Assembly: GCF_014863355.1 (NCBI RefSeq)
Contig: NZ_JACZEP010000004.1
Span: forward strand, 372,001-436,000
DNA length: 64,000 nucleotides
Source of the DNA: Aminobacter carboxidus
GTDB lineage: Bacteria; Pseudomonadota; Alphaproteobacteria; Rhizobiales; Rhizobiaceae
Direction of reading: 5' to 3'
Shown here: positions 22,649-32,317 of the stretch, piece after piece
Layout: every line of letters starts with the position of its first letter
How positions within the stretch are numbered: the stretch's first letter is position 1
Program-made: the position numbers and the translations under genes
Notes under the pieces: model-generated
Told to the model about the DNA's origin: nothing
What the model saw: the letters and a program-made list of their open reading frames with translations, nothing else
Databases searched by the model: none

Positions 22649-22905
22649 TTTGGATGATCATTCTCGTAGAGATAATCCCAGACCTCGTCCTGAGCCCGCT
22701 TCAGATCGAAACGCTTGTCAGGTTTTCGGGACAGACGCATGATTTCATCGAACGTCGCCTTCACGCGCTGATGATCTCCCTTGAGAACATCGCGCGTGAT
22801 GAGATCCCGTGCCTCTTGCTCCATCGACACGCCGCGCGCTGCCGCACGTTTGCGCAGCTCCTGCTTCACGTTGTCGTCGAGATTGCGAATGGTCAGGGTG
22901 CCCAT
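22645..22905 (-). CDS. vapB: VapB/FitA-like antitoxin
   Basis: Product of 86 residues. The N-terminal ribbon-helix-helix (MGTLTIRNLDDNVKQELRKR, then AAARGVSMEQEARDLI) resembles FitA/Arc-type DNA-binding antitoxins, and the acidic/aromatic C-terminal tail (DEVWDYLYENDH) would wrap around the VapC active site. Such antitoxins also repress their own promoter. A perfect 26-base palindrome lies 49-74 bases upstream of the start (22954-22979) and is the likely operator. Transcribed leftwards with vapC. Confidence 0.9.
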   Translation of the reverse strand: MGTLTIRNLDDNVKQELRKRAAARGVSMEQEARDLITRDVLKGDHQRVKATFDEIMRLSRKPDKRFDLKRAQDEVWDYLYENDHPK

Positions 22906-22953
22906 AACTCAGCTCCTGCCCCTAAAGATAGCGCGCCCACGTCATGCATTCAA

Positions 22954-22979
22954 TGACAGCACTGCTAGCAGTGCTGTCA
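22954..22979. promoter_or_regulatory. Perfect 26-bp palindrome, candidate VapB operator
   Basis: TGACAGCACTGCT is followed immediately by its exact reverse complement. The site overlaps the ubiB stop codon (22977-22979) and sits 49-74 bases upstream of vapB. There is no T-run on either side, which argues against an intrinsic terminator and for a protein-binding site, most simply the autoregulatory operator of vapBC. Confidence 0.55.
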
Positions 22980-24551
22980 GACAATCTGCCAGGCAAGGAA
23001 CACAAGCGTCAGCGCAATGACCCACAGCGCGATGCGGCCGGAGCGGGTGTGGCGGGCCTCGGCCTTGCCGATCGCCTTGGCGGTCTCGGCATCGAAACGC
23101 AGGCCGTTTTCGGCCATGAGGTCGATCTGGCGCGACAGGCGTTCGGTGCGCGCAGCAAAATCGGGCGCCTGGCGGACGAGCGACATCAGCGCGCTGACGC
23201 CGTCGCGGGCATCGACCAAAAGGCCACGGGGGCCAAGATTGCCTGCGATCCAGTTGCCAACCACCGGTTCTGCGGTCTTCCACATGTTGAAGGCCGGATC
23301 GAGCGTGCGGGCGACGCCCTCGACGACGACCATGGTCTTTTGCAGCAGCACCAGTTCGGGCCGCGTTTCCATGTCGAACAGTTCGGTGACCTCGAACAGC
23401 AGCGTCAAAAGCTTGGCCATCGAGATGGTCTCGGCCGGCTGGCCGTGGATCGGCTCGCCGATGGCGCGGATCGCCTGGGCGAAGGCCGCGACATTGTGGT
23501 GGCGCGGCACGTAGCCAGCCTCGAAATGCACCTCGGCGACACGCATGTAGTTGCGGGTGATGAAGCCATAGAGGATCTCGGCGAGGAAGCGCTGCTCCTT
23601 CTTGCCGAGACGGCCGGAGATGCCGAGATCGACGGCGACGATGTCGCCCTTGGCGTCGACGAACATGTTGCCGGGGTGCATGTCGGCATGGAAGAAGCCG
23701 TCGCGCAGCGTATGGCGCAGGAACGACTGGACCAGCGTCGCGGCGATCGCCTTGAGGTCGAAGCCGGCGGCGCGCAGCCCCTCGATGTCGTTGAGCTTGA
23801 CGCCGTCGATCCACTCCATGGTCAGTACGTCGCGGCCGGTGCGCTCCCAGTCGACCGTAGGTACGCGGAAGCCGGGGTCGTCCCTGGTGTTTTCGCCAAG
23901 CTCGGAATAGGCGGCCGCCTCGAGGCGGAAATCCATCTCGATCTTGGTGGTCTGGGCCATCGTTTCGGTGATCTCGACCGGGCGCAGGCGACGGCTCGAC
24001 GGCACGAAGCGCTCCTGCAGCCGGGCGGCGAGGAAATAGCTTTCGAGATCCTGAAAGAAGCGGCGGCGCACGCCGGGGCGGATGACCTTGACCGCGACCT
24101 TGCGCGGACCGTCCGGCGTCGCAACCTCGGCCGGATGGACCTGGGCGATGGAGGCGGCGGCGATGGGCGCATCGATGCTGATGTAGAGATCGGAAACCTT
24201 GCGGCCGAGCGAGCCTTCGATGGCCTCGACGGCTTCCGACATCGGGAAGGTCGCCATGCTGTCCTGCAGCAGCGCCAGGTCGAGCGCGATGTCGTCACCG
24301 ACGACGTCGGGTCGGGTCGCCAGGAACTGGCCGAGCTTGACGTAGGACGGGCCAAGGCGGGCGACCGCATTGGCGAGGCGATCGCTGCGCACGCTGTTGC
24401 GGGCGCGGCGGCGCGTGAACAGCTTGGCCACCTGCCAGCCGAACTTGGGCAGGCCGGTGAGCTGGTCGCCCGGCAAGGCCGCGACCACGCCCTCGCGCAC
24501 CAGCACCCAGCCCGCTCGCGCGAGCCGGAAAGACGCCCCGAGACTGCTCAT
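22977..24551 (-). CDS. ubiB: Ubiquinone biosynthesis kinase-like protein UbiB
   Basis: Product of 524 residues from ATG 24551; a longer frame to 24626 would overlap ubiE by 62 bases. It carries the UbiB/ADCK signatures: the KxGQ motif in SYVKLGQFLATRPDVVG, the AAASIAQVHPAEV Ala-rich nucleotide loop, VAVKVIRPG (catalytic Lys), GFFHADMHPGNMFV and VAVDLGISGRL. A hydrophobic segment closes the C-terminus (IALWVIALTLVFLAWQIV), anchoring it to the inner membrane. It is required for coenzyme Q synthesis, probably as an ATPase that extracts lipid intermediates. It follows ubiE by 13 bases in one operon. Confidence 0.95.
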   Translation of the reverse strand: MSSLGASFRLARAGWVLVREGVVAALPGDQLTGLPKFGWQVAKLFTRRRARNSVRSDRLANAVARLGPSYVKLGQFLATRPDVVGDDIALDLALLQDSMATFPMSEAVEAIEGSLGRKVSDLYISIDAPIAAASIAQVHPAEVATPDGPRKVAVKVIRPGVRRRFFQDLESYFLAARLQERFVPSSRRLRPVEITETMAQTTKIEMDFRLEAAAYSELGENTRDDPGFRVPTVDWERTGRDVLTMEWIDGVKLNDIEGLRAAGFDLKAIAATLVQSFLRHTLRDGFFHADMHPGNMFVDAKGDIVAVDLGISGRLGKKEQRFLAEILYGFITRNYMRVAEVHFEAGYVPRHHNVAAFAQAIRAIGEPIHGQPAETISMAKLLTLLFEVTELFDMETRPELVLLQKTMVVVEGVARTLDPAFNMWKTAEPVVGNWIAGNLGPRGLLVDARDGVSALMSLVRQAPDFAARTERLSRQIDLMAENGLRFDAETAKAIGKAEARHTRSGRIALWVIALTLVFLAWQIV

Positions 24552-24564
24552 CGCGCGCCGTCCG

Positions 24565-25341
24565 TCAAAGCTTCCAGCCCGAATGAAGTGCTGCGATGCC
24601 GCCGGTGTAGTTGCGGAAGGTGACACGATCGAAGCCGGCGCGGGTGATCATAGCGGCGAAGTTCTGCTGGTTGGGAAACTTGCGGATCGATTCGACGAGA
24701 TAGGCATAAGGTTCGCCTTCGCCTGTCACAGCCTGGCCGATGCGCGGAATGGCATTGAACGACCAGGTTTCGTAGATTTTGTCGAGCAGTGGCATCTCGA
24801 CCTCGGAGAACTCGAGAACCATCAGGCGCCCGCCCGGCTTCAGTACGCGGTAGGCTTCCAACAGCGCCACATCGATGCGCGGAACGTTGCGGATGCCGAA
24901 GGCGATCGTGTAGGCGTCGAAGGTCTCATCAGTGAAAGGCAGCTCTTCGGCGTTGGCTTCGACGAAATCGGTCTTGTCGGCGAGGCCGCGCTTTTCGGCG
25001 CGCTCACGGCCGACGCCAAGCATCGAGCCGTTGATGTCGAGCACGGTAGCATGCGCATTGCCATGCGAGGCGTCGACGATGCGGAAGGCGATGTCGCCGG
25101 TGCCGCCGGCTACGTCGAGCACCTTCCAGCCCGGACGCCTGGGCGGATTGAGCCAGGCAACCATGGCGTCCTTCCAGACGCGGTGCAGGCCACCCGACAT
25201 CAGGTCGTTCATCATGTCGTAGCGGTTGGCGACCTTGTGGAAGACCTCGTTGACCAGGCCCTGCTTGTCACCCGCACCGACATTACGGAAACCGTAGGAA
25301 GTTTCCATGCCGCCGACGGCCGTCGTCCGTTGTTCTGACAT
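24565..25341 (-). CDS. ubiE: Ubiquinone/menaquinone C-methyltransferase UbiE
   Basis: Product of 258 residues from ATG 25341 (MSEQRTTAV); TTG 25353 would add four. Motifs are [24 protein letters not shown], the SAM-binding [26 protein letters not shown], the [10 protein letters not shown] motif and [15 protein letters not shown], all diagnostic of UbiE/Coq5. It methylates the benzoquinol ring carbon during ubiquinone synthesis. It is the first gene of the ubiE-ubiB operon, divergent from add. Length normal. Confidence 0.96.
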   Translation of the reverse strand: MSEQRTTAVGGMETSYGFRNVGAGDKQGLVNEVFHKVANRYDMMNDLMSGGLHRVWKDAMVAWLNPPRRPGWKVLDVAGGTGDIAFRIVDASHGNAHATVLDINGSMLGVGRERAEKRGLADKTDFVEANAEELPFTDETFDAYTIAFGIRNVPRIDVALLEAYRVLKPGGRLMVLEFSEVEMPLLDKIYETWSFNAIPRIGQAVTGEGEPYAYLVESIRKFPNQQNFAAMITRAGFDRVTFRNYTGGIAALHSGWKL

Positions 25342-25451
25342 TTTGTTGTCCAATCAAATCCGGCGGGACCATAGCCGATCACACCAGCGGGCGCTATTGT
25401 TTGAGGCGCGGTTTTAGGCCGCGCCTGCGCCGACAAGACAAGGAACAACGA

Positions 25452-26426
25452 ATGCCTTTGAAAGCCGAGCTGCACTGCCACATAGAAGGGGCGGCGGCAC
25501 CAGAACTCGTCGTCCGCCAGGCGCAGAAATACGGCAAGGACGTCTCACCCTTCATCCAGAACGGCTCCTTCGTGTGGAACGATTTCACCTCGTTCCTTGC
25601 GGCCTACGACTTCGCCGCCGACCTTTTCCGCACCGAAGAGGACTACGCCCGGCTGTCCGAACACTATCTGACGAGCCTTGCCCGCGACGGCGCGATCTAT
25701 TCGGAGGTGTTCACTTCGCCCGACCACGCCATCAAGGCCGGGCTGTCACCCAAGGCCTACACCGACGCGCTCGGCGAAGGCATGCAGCGCGCCAAGGCCA
25801 AGACCGGCATCGAGGGCCGCATGATCGTCACCGGCGTGCGCCATGTCGGCGTCGATTCGATCGAGGCGGCGGCGCGCTTCGCCGCCAGGTGCAACCATCC
25901 GCTGGTGACCGGCTTCGGCGTTGCCGGTGACGAACGCATGGGCGAGTTCGAGGATTATGTGCGTGCCTTCGAGATCGCGCGCGAGGCCGGGCTCGGCATC
26001 ACCATCCATGCCGGCGAGCTGCTGGGCTGGGAAAGCGTGGCGCAGGCGCTCGACCACATCAAGCCCTCGCGCATCGGCCATGGCGTGCGTGCCATCGAAA
26101 ACCCCGATTTGGTCAAGCGCATCGCCGATGAGGGCGTGGTGCTCGAAATCTGCCCAGGGTCGAACATTGCACTGAAGGTGTTCGACAGCTTCGCCGACCA
26201 TCCGTTCACGAAGCTGCGCGACGCCGGCTGCAAGGTGACGCTGAACTCCGACGATCCGCCCTATTTCTGGACGACGCTGAAGCGTGAATACGACATTGCC
26301 ACAGAGCATTTCGGCATGGACGACAAGGCATTGCTGGCAACGACGCGGACGGCGATCGAGGCCGCCTTTGTCGACAAGAAGACCAAGGCTGCCCTTCTTG
26401 CCCGCCTCGACGGCCATAAACGCTGA
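25452..26426 (+). CDS. add: Adenosine deaminase
   Basis: Product of 324 residues from ATG 25452, preceded by AAGGAACAACGA; the longer frame to 25401 is not needed. It has the metal-dependent amidohydrolase fold: LHCHIEGA (two zinc-binding His), [10 protein letters not shown] (His and catalytic Glu), [15 protein letters not shown] and LNSDDPPYF (Asp ligand). It converts adenosine/deoxyadenosine (or adenine in related enzymes) to the inosine/hypoxanthine form plus ammonia. It opens a purine/pyrimidine salvage region with upp immediately downstream. Adenine deaminase activity cannot be excluded. Confidence 0.93.
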   Translation: MPLKAELHCHIEGAAAPELVVRQAQKYGKDVSPFIQNGSFVWNDFTSFLAAYDFAADLFRTEEDYARLSEHYLTSLARDGAIYSEVFTSPDHAIKAGLSPKAYTDALGEGMQRAKAKTGIEGRMIVTGVRHVGVDSIEAAARFAARCNHPLVTGFGVAGDERMGEFEDYVRAFEIAREAGLGITIHAGELLGWESVAQALDHIKPSRIGHGVRAIENPDLVKRIADEGVVLEICPGSNIALKVFDSFADHPFTKLRDAGCKVTLNSDDPPYFWTTLKREYDIATEHFGMDDKALLATTRTAIEAAFVDKKTKAALLARLDGHKR

Positions 26427-26528
26427 ATTTGGCCGACAAAACTGTGGTTCAAGGCTGGCGCGACATTGGTCGGCGACGCGCCAGCCGATAGTATGGCCTG
26501 AATTATCCGAGTTCCAGGAGCGTAAGCC

Positions 26529-27155
26529 ATGACCGTGACTGTCGTCGACCATCCGCTTGTGCAACACAAGCTGACCATCATGCGCGACAAGGAAACCTCG
26601 ACGGCCGGCTTCAGGCGGCTGCTGCGCGAGATCTCGCTTTTGCTCGGCTACGAGGTGACGCGCGACCTCGAACTGACCACCAAGATGATCGAAACGCCGA
26701 TCGAAACCATGGAAGCGCCGACGCTTGAAGGCAAGAAGCTAGTGTTCGCTTCGGTGCTGCGCGCCGGCAACGGTTTGCTCGAAGGCCTGCTCGACCTGGT
26801 GCCGGCGGCACGCGTCGCCCATGTCGGGCTCTACCGCGACCACGAGACGCTGGAAGCGGTCGAGTATTTCTTCAAGGCGCCGAGCGACCTTGGCGACCGT
26901 CTGGTGATCGTCGTCGACCCGATGCTGGCAACGGCCAATTCGGCGATCGCTGCGATCGACAAGTTGAAGAGCCGTGGCGCCACCAATTTGCGCTTCCTGT
27001 GCCTGCTCGCCTCGCCTGAAGGTATCGAGCGCTTCGCCAAGGCGCATCCAGACGTTCCGGTGTTCACCGCCTCGATCGACCGCGAGCTCAACGAGAAGGG
27101 CTACATCATCCCCGGCCTTGGCGATGCTGGCGACCGCATGTACGGCACCAAATAG
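26529..27155 (+). CDS. upp: Uracil phosphoribosyltransferase
   Basis: Product of 208 residues, with AGGAG ahead of ATG 26529. Typical Upp features are [41 protein letters not shown], the [21 protein letters not shown] loop, the PRPP-binding [14 protein letters not shown] and the uracil-binding [17 protein letters not shown] end. It makes UMP from uracil and PRPP in the cytoplasm. It lies 100 bases after add and functionally matches the nucleoside catabolic genes on the opposite strand further right. Confidence 0.97.
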   Translation: MTVTVVDHPLVQHKLTIMRDKETSTAGFRRLLREISLLLGYEVTRDLELTTKMIETPIETMEAPTLEGKKLVFASVLRAGNGLLEGLLDLVPAARVAHVGLYRDHETLEAVEYFFKAPSDLGDRLVIVVDPMLATANSAIAAIDKLKSRGATNLRFLCLLASPEGIERFAKAHPDVPVFTASIDRELNEKGYIIPGLGDAGDRMYGTK

Positions 27156-27255
27156 GCTTTAACCCACGGTTTACCGCCTTTGACATTGGGATCGTGCCGT
27201 TAAAGCCGCGAGCACCTTGTTTGGCCTATCGTGACGCCTCAATTCAGGGCATCAC

Positions 27256-27798
27256 ATGCTGCGTAAACTCATCATATTCGGCGTCTGCGCTGGCGCATCC
27301 GCGTCGGTGCCGATGCTTTGGGACAAGGACGGCGCAAAACTCAAGGCGCTGACCGAGATGGCGGCGGGCAACGACACGCCGGCATCCAAGCCGATCGCGG
27401 TCAGTGCGGCGACGGCCTCCACCGCTGGCCGCAGCGTAACGATCGACGCCGACATGCGCGGCCATTTCACCGCGAGCTTCAAGATCAACGGGCGCTCGAT
27501 CGACGCCATGGTCGACACCGGGGCGACGCTTGTGGCGATCAACGTCTCGACCGCGCGCAAGGCCGGCGTGAAGGTTACGCCCAGTGATTTCACCCAGCAG
27601 GTCAATACGGCGAACGGTGCCGCACGCGCAGCGCTGGCACGCATCGACAGGCTGCAGATCGGCCGGATCAGCGTCGACGACGTGCCGGTGGTGGTGCTCG
27701 AAGACAAGGCGCTCGACGGCACGCTGATCGGAATGAGCTTCCTGTCGCGCCTCAAGAAATATCAGGTTGAAAACGGCGCGCTGCTTCTGGTGCAGTGA
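27256..27798 (+). CDS. TIGR02281-type retropepsin-like aspartic protease
   Basis: Product of 180 residues with an N-terminal hydrophobic segment (LIIFGVCAGASASVPML) that acts as signal anchor. The C-terminal 120 residues form a single-lobe clan AA aspartic protease: GHFTASFKINGRSIDAMVDTGAT with the catalytic DTG, then IGRISVDDVPVVVLEDKALDGTLIGMSFL, the hydrophobic-hydrophobic-Gly flap partner. The enzyme would dimerise to form the active site, in the periplasm. Common in Rhizobiales; the substrate is unknown. Confidence 0.88.
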   Translation: MLRKLIIFGVCAGASASVPMLWDKDGAKLKALTEMAAGNDTPASKPIAVSAATASTAGRSVTIDADMRGHFTASFKINGRSIDAMVDTGATLVAINVSTARKAGVKVTPSDFTQQVNTANGAARAALARIDRLQIGRISVDDVPVVVLEDKALDGTLIGMSFLSRLKKYQVENGALLLVQ

Positions 27799-27801
27799 GC
27801 C

Positions 27802-28758
27802 TCAGGCCGCGCTCTGCCGGTCAGCCGTCCGGAAGTGGCCGGGCGGATGGCCGATGACCCGCTTGAAGGCGCGGCTGAAGGCGGCTTCCGAATCGTAGCC
27901 CAACCGTGACGCAACGACCGAGATCCGCAGGCGGTCGCGGACCAGCCACTGCCTGGCCTGATGCATCCTGACCTGGGTGACGTAGCGCGCCGGCGTTTCG
28001 CCAACGATGGCGGCAAAGCGGTCGGCGAAACCGGAACGCGAAGCACCCATCATCCGGGCCAGCGCCTCGACCGTCCAGTTGTGGCTCGGCTCGAGATGGA
28101 TCGCGGCCAGCACCTTGCCGATCTTGGGATCCCTCACCGCGGCGACCCAGCCGCTGGAATCACCGCAGCCGCGCTCGACCCATGAGCGGATGATGATGGC
28201 GGCAAGCACGTCGGCAAGCCGCGCGACGATGCCAGCGGAGCCGACGCGCTCGAGTTTGACCTCGCGCGCCATGGTTTCGAGCATGTGGGTGATGCCGGGG
28301 TCATGGGCCTCGAGCTCGGTGGTGCGCATGACGTCGGGCATCATGCCGAGCAGTGGGTGCAGGCCATCGAGGTTGAAATACATGCTGCCGCAGAACAGCA
28401 GCGTGCCCGGGCGGCAGCCCTCGGTCGACAGGCAAAAAACCTTCTCGCAGATCTGCTTGATCTCGTAGCCGTTGATCGGCGACGACTTGGCTCCCGGCTC
28501 GCTGGCCAGGGCGTGCGCGACGCCGCGCGGCAGGAGCACGGCGTCGCCGCAGCGAAGCTCGACCCACTCGCCCGAGGGCTGGCGCAGCCAGCAGGCCTTC
28601 TGGCCGACGAAGTAGAAGCGTGCCGTGGCCTGGGCCGGGAACTCGATGTTCCACGGCTCCTTCAGCTCCCAGCGGCCGTACTCGACGCCTTCCAGACGCA
28701 AGCCACGCAAGATGTCGGTCAGCGGGTCGGCAGCAAGTTTGGACGAACGATCATTCAT
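27802..28758 (-). CDS. AraC-family transcriptional regulator with N-terminal cupin
   Basis: Product of 318 residues from ATG 28758 (MNDRSSKL). Residues about 15-200 form the Cupin_6/AraC_binding ligand domain (ELRCGDAVLLPRGVAHAL), and the C-terminus carries two helix-turn-helices: WTVEALARMMGASRSGFADRF and ISVVASRLGYDSEAAFSRAFKRVIGHPPGHFR, the AraC signature. The frame extends to 29553 but that portion is antisense to the MFS gene. It diverges from the MFS exporter with a 75-base shared promoter region, so it probably regulates it. Confidence 0.92.
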   Translation of the reverse strand: MNDRSSKLAADPLTDILRGLRLEGVEYGRWELKEPWNIEFPAQATARFYFVGQKACWLRQPSGEWVELRCGDAVLLPRGVAHALASEPGAKSSPINGYEIKQICEKVFCLSTEGCRPGTLLFCGSMYFNLDGLHPLLGMMPDVMRTTELEAHDPGITHMLETMAREVKLERVGSAGIVARLADVLAAIIIRSWVERGCGDSSGWVAAVRDPKIGKVLAAIHLEPSHNWTVEALARMMGASRSGFADRFAAIVGETPARYVTQVRMHQARQWLVRDRLRISVVASRLGYDSEAAFSRAFKRVIGHPPGHFRTADRQSAA

Positions 28759-28833
28759 GCTGGCGTTTCTAGCATGGAAACGCCAATTCGCCACCCCCAT
28801 GTTGCACCGCACCGCAATCGGAGAGCCGCCCCC

Positions 28834-30048
28834 ATGAACGATATCGCGACCGCAACGCTGGACGCTATTCCAATCCAGCAAGCGAAAACCGAGGAGCGCG
28901 CGGAACCCCTGTGGGGCGCCGTGGTGTCGCTGTCGCTCGGTGTATTCGGCCTTGTGACAGCCGAATTCCTGCCGGCCAGCCTGTTGACGCCGCTGGCGCA
29001 GGATCTCGGCATCACCGAAGGCACGGCCGGACAGGCGGTGACGGCAACGGCGGTCATCGGCGCCATTGCCGCGCCCACCATGTCGATCATCACCAGGCGT
29101 ATCGACCGCCGGCACGTCATGCTCGGCCTGACGCTGTTGCTGATCGTCTCGAGCGTACTTGCAGCAACCGCCTGGTCGCTGCCTTCGCTGTTGTTCGCGC
29201 GTGTCCTGCTGGGCATTGCACTCGGCGGCTTCTGGTCGATGTCGGCAGCCATCGCCATGCGACTGGTGCCGAGCGACGTCTTCCCGCGCGCGATGTCGAT
29301 CATCCTCACCGGCGTTTCCGTGGCGACCGTCTGCGCCGCACCGATCGGCGCCTATGTCAGCGACGTATGGGGCTGGCGCACTGCCTTCATGCTCGCCGCG
29401 GCAGTCGGCGTCGTGACGCTGATCGTCCAGTTCGCGACCCTTCCCAAGCTGCCGCCGGTCAGCGTGTCGAGCTTCCGCAGCCTGCTTGATGTGTCGAGGA
29501 ACCCGATGGTCAGGGTCGTGCTGCTCGTCGTGCTTTTGACCGCGTCCGGGCATTTCGCCGGCTTCACCTATGTCAGGGCATTCCTGGAACAGGTGCCGGT
29601 GCTTACCATCGAAAACGTCTCGCTGGTACTGCTGGCCTTTGGCATTGGCGGCTTCTTCGGCAACTTCGCCGGCGGCTTCCTCGCCGAGCGCAGCCTCAAG
29701 GCAGCTGTCATGCTGGCGCCGCTGCTGATCGCGATATCAGCCGTTGCCCTGCTGTTGCAGGGAGCATCGCCTGTCGTATCAGCCATTGCCGTTGCCGCCT
29801 GGGGCTTTGCCTTCGGCGCCGTGCCGGTTGGCGTGCAGACATGGATGGTGCGTGCAGCACCCGACCAGGCGGAAAGTGCCGGCGGTTTGCTGGTCGCGGC
29901 CTTCCAGGTGGCGATTGCGCTGGGCGCGGTGTTCGGCGGCCTGCTGGTCGACAATGCAGGCGTGGCAAGCGCTTTCGGCTATAGCGCCGCAGCGACGCTG
30001 CTGGCTGCGATCGCCGTCGCCTGCTTCGGCAGGAAGCACGCAAGCTGA
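28834..30048 (+). CDS. MFS transporter (DHA1-type drug/sugar efflux)
   Basis: Product of 404 residues from ATG 28834 behind CGGAGAG. Twelve hydrophobic helices are discernible; the A-motif-like loop ITRRIDRRHVML lies between helices 2 and 3, and GVFGLVTAEFLPASLLTPLAQDLGI is the helix-1 pattern of AraJ/YdhP/NepI-type exporters. It probably exports small molecules such as sugars, nucleosides or drugs with proton exchange. It is divergent from the AraC regulator at 27802-28758, the usual regulator-exporter layout. Confidence 0.92.
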   Translation: MNDIATATLDAIPIQQAKTEERAEPLWGAVVSLSLGVFGLVTAEFLPASLLTPLAQDLGITEGTAGQAVTATAVIGAIAAPTMSIITRRIDRRHVMLGLTLLLIVSSVLAATAWSLPSLLFARVLLGIALGGFWSMSAAIAMRLVPSDVFPRAMSIILTGVSVATVCAAPIGAYVSDVWGWRTAFMLAAAVGVVTLIVQFATLPKLPPVSVSSFRSLLDVSRNPMVRVVLLVVLLTASGHFAGFTYVRAFLEQVPVLTIENVSLVLLAFGIGGFFGNFAGGFLAERSLKAAVMLAPLLIAISAVALLLQGASPVVSAIAVAAWGFAFGAVPVGVQTWMVRAAPDQAESAGGLLVAAFQVAIALGAVFGGLLVDNAGVASAFGYSAAATLLAAIAVACFGRKHAS

Positions 30049-30139
30049 ACACACTGGACGAGGCTGTTGCGCCGCGTAGCTAACTTTTCCTGACGCAATT
30101 CCCAACGGAGAACCGCGTCACACTTACCCTGGAATTGCC

Positions 30140-31459
30140 CTAGCTGTGCGGCGCAATGCGTCTGGCGATAACCTTTGCTGCAACCGGCCTCGTGTCATCG
30201 AGCGTGTAGCCCGCAAGCACCGACGCAGCGGCGGCTTCCGCTGCGAGCGGACTGCGGGCGTGGATGCGTGCGAGCGCGTCGCCTTTCCGCATCTCGGCCC
30301 CGACGGGCACCAGCGCGGTGATGCCGACTGCGTGGTCGACTTTGTCTTCGGGCCGGGTGCGGCCGCCGCCGAGGGCGACGACGGCAAGGCCGATGTCGCG
30401 GGTGGCGATGCCCGAGACAAAGCCCTTGCGCTCGGCCTTCACCACCAGTTCCACCTCGGCCCTTGGCAGGTATTTGGCCGGCTTCGCCACGAAATCGGCC
30501 GGGCCGCCGAGGACAGAGACCATGCGGCCGAAGATGTCGGCGGCGGTGCCGCCTTCCAGCGCCGTGCGCGCCCTCGCCAGCCCATCGCGCTGCGAGCTTG
30601 CCCGGCCGGCGGACAAAAGCATCTCGGCTGCGAGCGCCAGCGTCACCTCTTCGAGACGCGGATCGCGGAAGCGGCCGGTGAGGAAATCGACCGCGTTGGT
30701 GACCTCGACGGCGTTGCCGGCGGCGGAGGCCAACGGCTCGTTCATGTTGGTAATCAGCGCGGTCGTCCTGAGGCCCGCGCCATTGGCGACCTCGACGAGG
30801 CTGGTGGCGAGCGCTGCGGCATCGCGCGCCTTTTCCATGAAGGCGCCATTGCCGATCTTGACGTCGAGCACCAGAGACTGGAGGCCGGCGGCGAGCTTCT
30901 TCGACAGGATCGAGGCGGTGATCAGAGGCACCGATTCGACCGTCGCGGTGACATCGCGGATACCGTAGAAGCGCTTGTCGGCAGGGGCGAGATCGGCGGT
31001 CTGGCCGATGATGGCGCAGCCTGTCTCGCGCACCGTGCGCCTGAACAGCGCAAGGTCTGGCTGGCTGACATAACCGGGGATCGAATCCATCTTGTCGAGC
31101 GTGCCGCCAGTGTGGCCGAGGCCCCGACCCGAGATCATCGGCACATAGGCGCCGCAGGCAGCGACGATAGGAGCGAGCATCAGTGAGACATTGTCGCCGA
31201 CACCACCGGTCGAATGCTTGTCGGTGACGGGACCGGGCAGATCGGACCAGTCGAGCACGTCGCCGGAATCGCGCATGGCAGTGGTCAGCGCCACCGCCTC
31301 GTCACGGCTCATCCCGTTGAAGAAGACAGCCATGCCAAAGGCCGCGATCTGGCCCTCCGACACGGTCTCAGTGGCGATGCCGGCGACGAATGCAGCGATT
31401 TCGTCAGCTGACAGCGTCTTGCCGTCGCGCTTGCGGCGGATGATTTCCTGTGGGAGCAT
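30140..31459 (-). CDS. deoA: Thymidine phosphorylase
   Basis: Product of 439 residues. It shows the pyrimidine-nucleoside phosphorylase signatures: [17 protein letters not shown] at the N-terminus, [16 protein letters not shown] for phosphate binding, [20 protein letters not shown], and [13 protein letters not shown]. It splits thymidine/deoxyuridine with phosphate into the base and deoxyribose-1-phosphate. It ends the leftward operon ABC importer-cdd-purine phosphorylase-deoA and completes pyrimidine nucleoside breakdown. Confidence 0.97.
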   Translation of the reverse strand: MLPQEIIRRKRDGKTLSADEIAAFVAGIATETVSEGQIAAFGMAVFFNGMSRDEAVALTTAMRDSGDVLDWSDLPGPVTDKHSTGGVGDNVSLMLAPIVAACGAYVPMISGRGLGHTGGTLDKMDSIPGYVSQPDLALFRRTVRETGCAIIGQTADLAPADKRFYGIRDVTATVESVPLITASILSKKLAAGLQSLVLDVKIGNGAFMEKARDAAALATSLVEVANGAGLRTTALITNMNEPLASAAGNAVEVTNAVDFLTGRFRDPRLEEVTLALAAEMLLSAGRASSQRDGLARARTALEGGTAADIFGRMVSVLGGPADFVAKPAKYLPRAEVELVVKAERKGFVSGIATRDIGLAVVALGGGRTRPEDKVDHAVGITALVPVGAEMRKGDALARIHARSPLAAEAAAASVLAGYTLDDTRPVAAKVIARRIAPHS

Positions 31460-31510
31460 CAGAATGTGCCTGCGGGCGGCGAAGGTGCGTTTCCCGTTTG
31501 CGCCACCACC

Positions 31511-32317
31511 TCACCCATCGAGCGGACCCTTCTCGAACATCTTGCGCAGCACCGTGGCGAGGCGGCCGCCGCCGATGGGGGCCATGTCCTTGGTCTCGCG
31601 ATGCGACAGCTCGGCCCCGGTCATGCCGGCGGCGAGGTTGGTGATGACCGAACAGGCAAGCACCTTGAGGCCGAGGAAGCGGGCGATGATCGCTTCCGGC
31701 ACCGTCGACATGCCGACAGCATTGGCACCGAACATGCGGGCCATGCGGATCTCGGCCGGTGTTTCGAAGGACGGGCCCGAAAACCACATGTAGACGCCCT
31801 TGTGCAGGTCGATGCTTGCGGCTGCAGCTGCTGCTTCGAACGCCTTGCGAAGGCCGGCGTCATAAGCCTCGGTCATGCCGACGAAACGCCGGTCGGTCGG
31901 CTCGCCGAATAACGGATTGGCGCCGGCGAAATTGATGTGGTCCTCGATCAGCATGATCGAGCCGGGCAGCATGCCGGGGTCGACGGAGCCGGCGGCATTG
32001 GTCAGCACGAGCTGGGTTATGCCGATGCCGGCAAGCGTCTCGAGCGCCGGGCGCATCACCGAGGCGTCGCCATGCTCGTAATAATGGGCGCGGCCGGCCA
32101 TCATGATGACCGGCTGGCCGCCGAACAGGCCGGCGACGAGTTCGCCGGCATGGCCGGTAACGCCGCTCCGGGGGAAGCCGGGCAAGGCGGAATAAGGAAT
32201 GCGGACGGCGTTTTCGACCTCGTCGACGAGGCCGCCGAGGCCGGAGCCCAGCACCATCGCGGTTACAGGGGCGAGACCGTCGAGCTGCTCGACGAGACGA
32301 TCGACGGCTTCCTTCAT
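31511..32317 (-). CDS. Purine-nucleoside phosphorylase (trimeric, PunA type)
   Basis: Product of 268 residues. Signatures are VLGSGLGGLVDEV (phosphate loop), FPRSGVTGHAGELVAG, MAGRAHYYEHGD, LVLTNAAGSVDPGMLPGSIM, SGPSFETPAEIRM and VGMSTVPEAIIAR with SVITNLAAGM. This is the low-molecular-mass trimeric class that acts on inosine/guanosine. It releases purine bases and (deoxy)ribose-1-phosphate. The start overlaps the cdd stop by 4 bases; deoA follows. Confidence 0.95.
   Translation of the reverse strand: MKEAVDRLVEQLDGLAPVTAMVLGSGLGGLVDEVENAVRIPYSALPGFPRSGVTGHAGELVAGLFGGQPVIMMAGRAHYYEHGDASVMRPALETLAGIGITQLVLTNAAGSVDPGMLPGSIMLIEDHINFAGANPLFGEPTDRRFVGMTEAYDAGLRKAFEAAAAAASIDLHKGVYMWFSGPSFETPAEIRMARMFGANAVGMSTVPEAIIARFLGLKVLACSVITNLAAGMTGAELSHRETKDMAPIGGGRLATVLRKMFEKGPLDG

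Noticed and set aside
22944-24623. 559-codon open frame on the plus strand
   Set aside because: Antisense to ubiB, which carries all kinase-like motifs; no ribosome site or family resemblance.
28759-29553. 265-codon N-terminal extension of the AraC regulator
   Set aside because: It runs antisense through the MFS gene and its composition is unlike a domain; the ATG at 28758 gives the normal family length.
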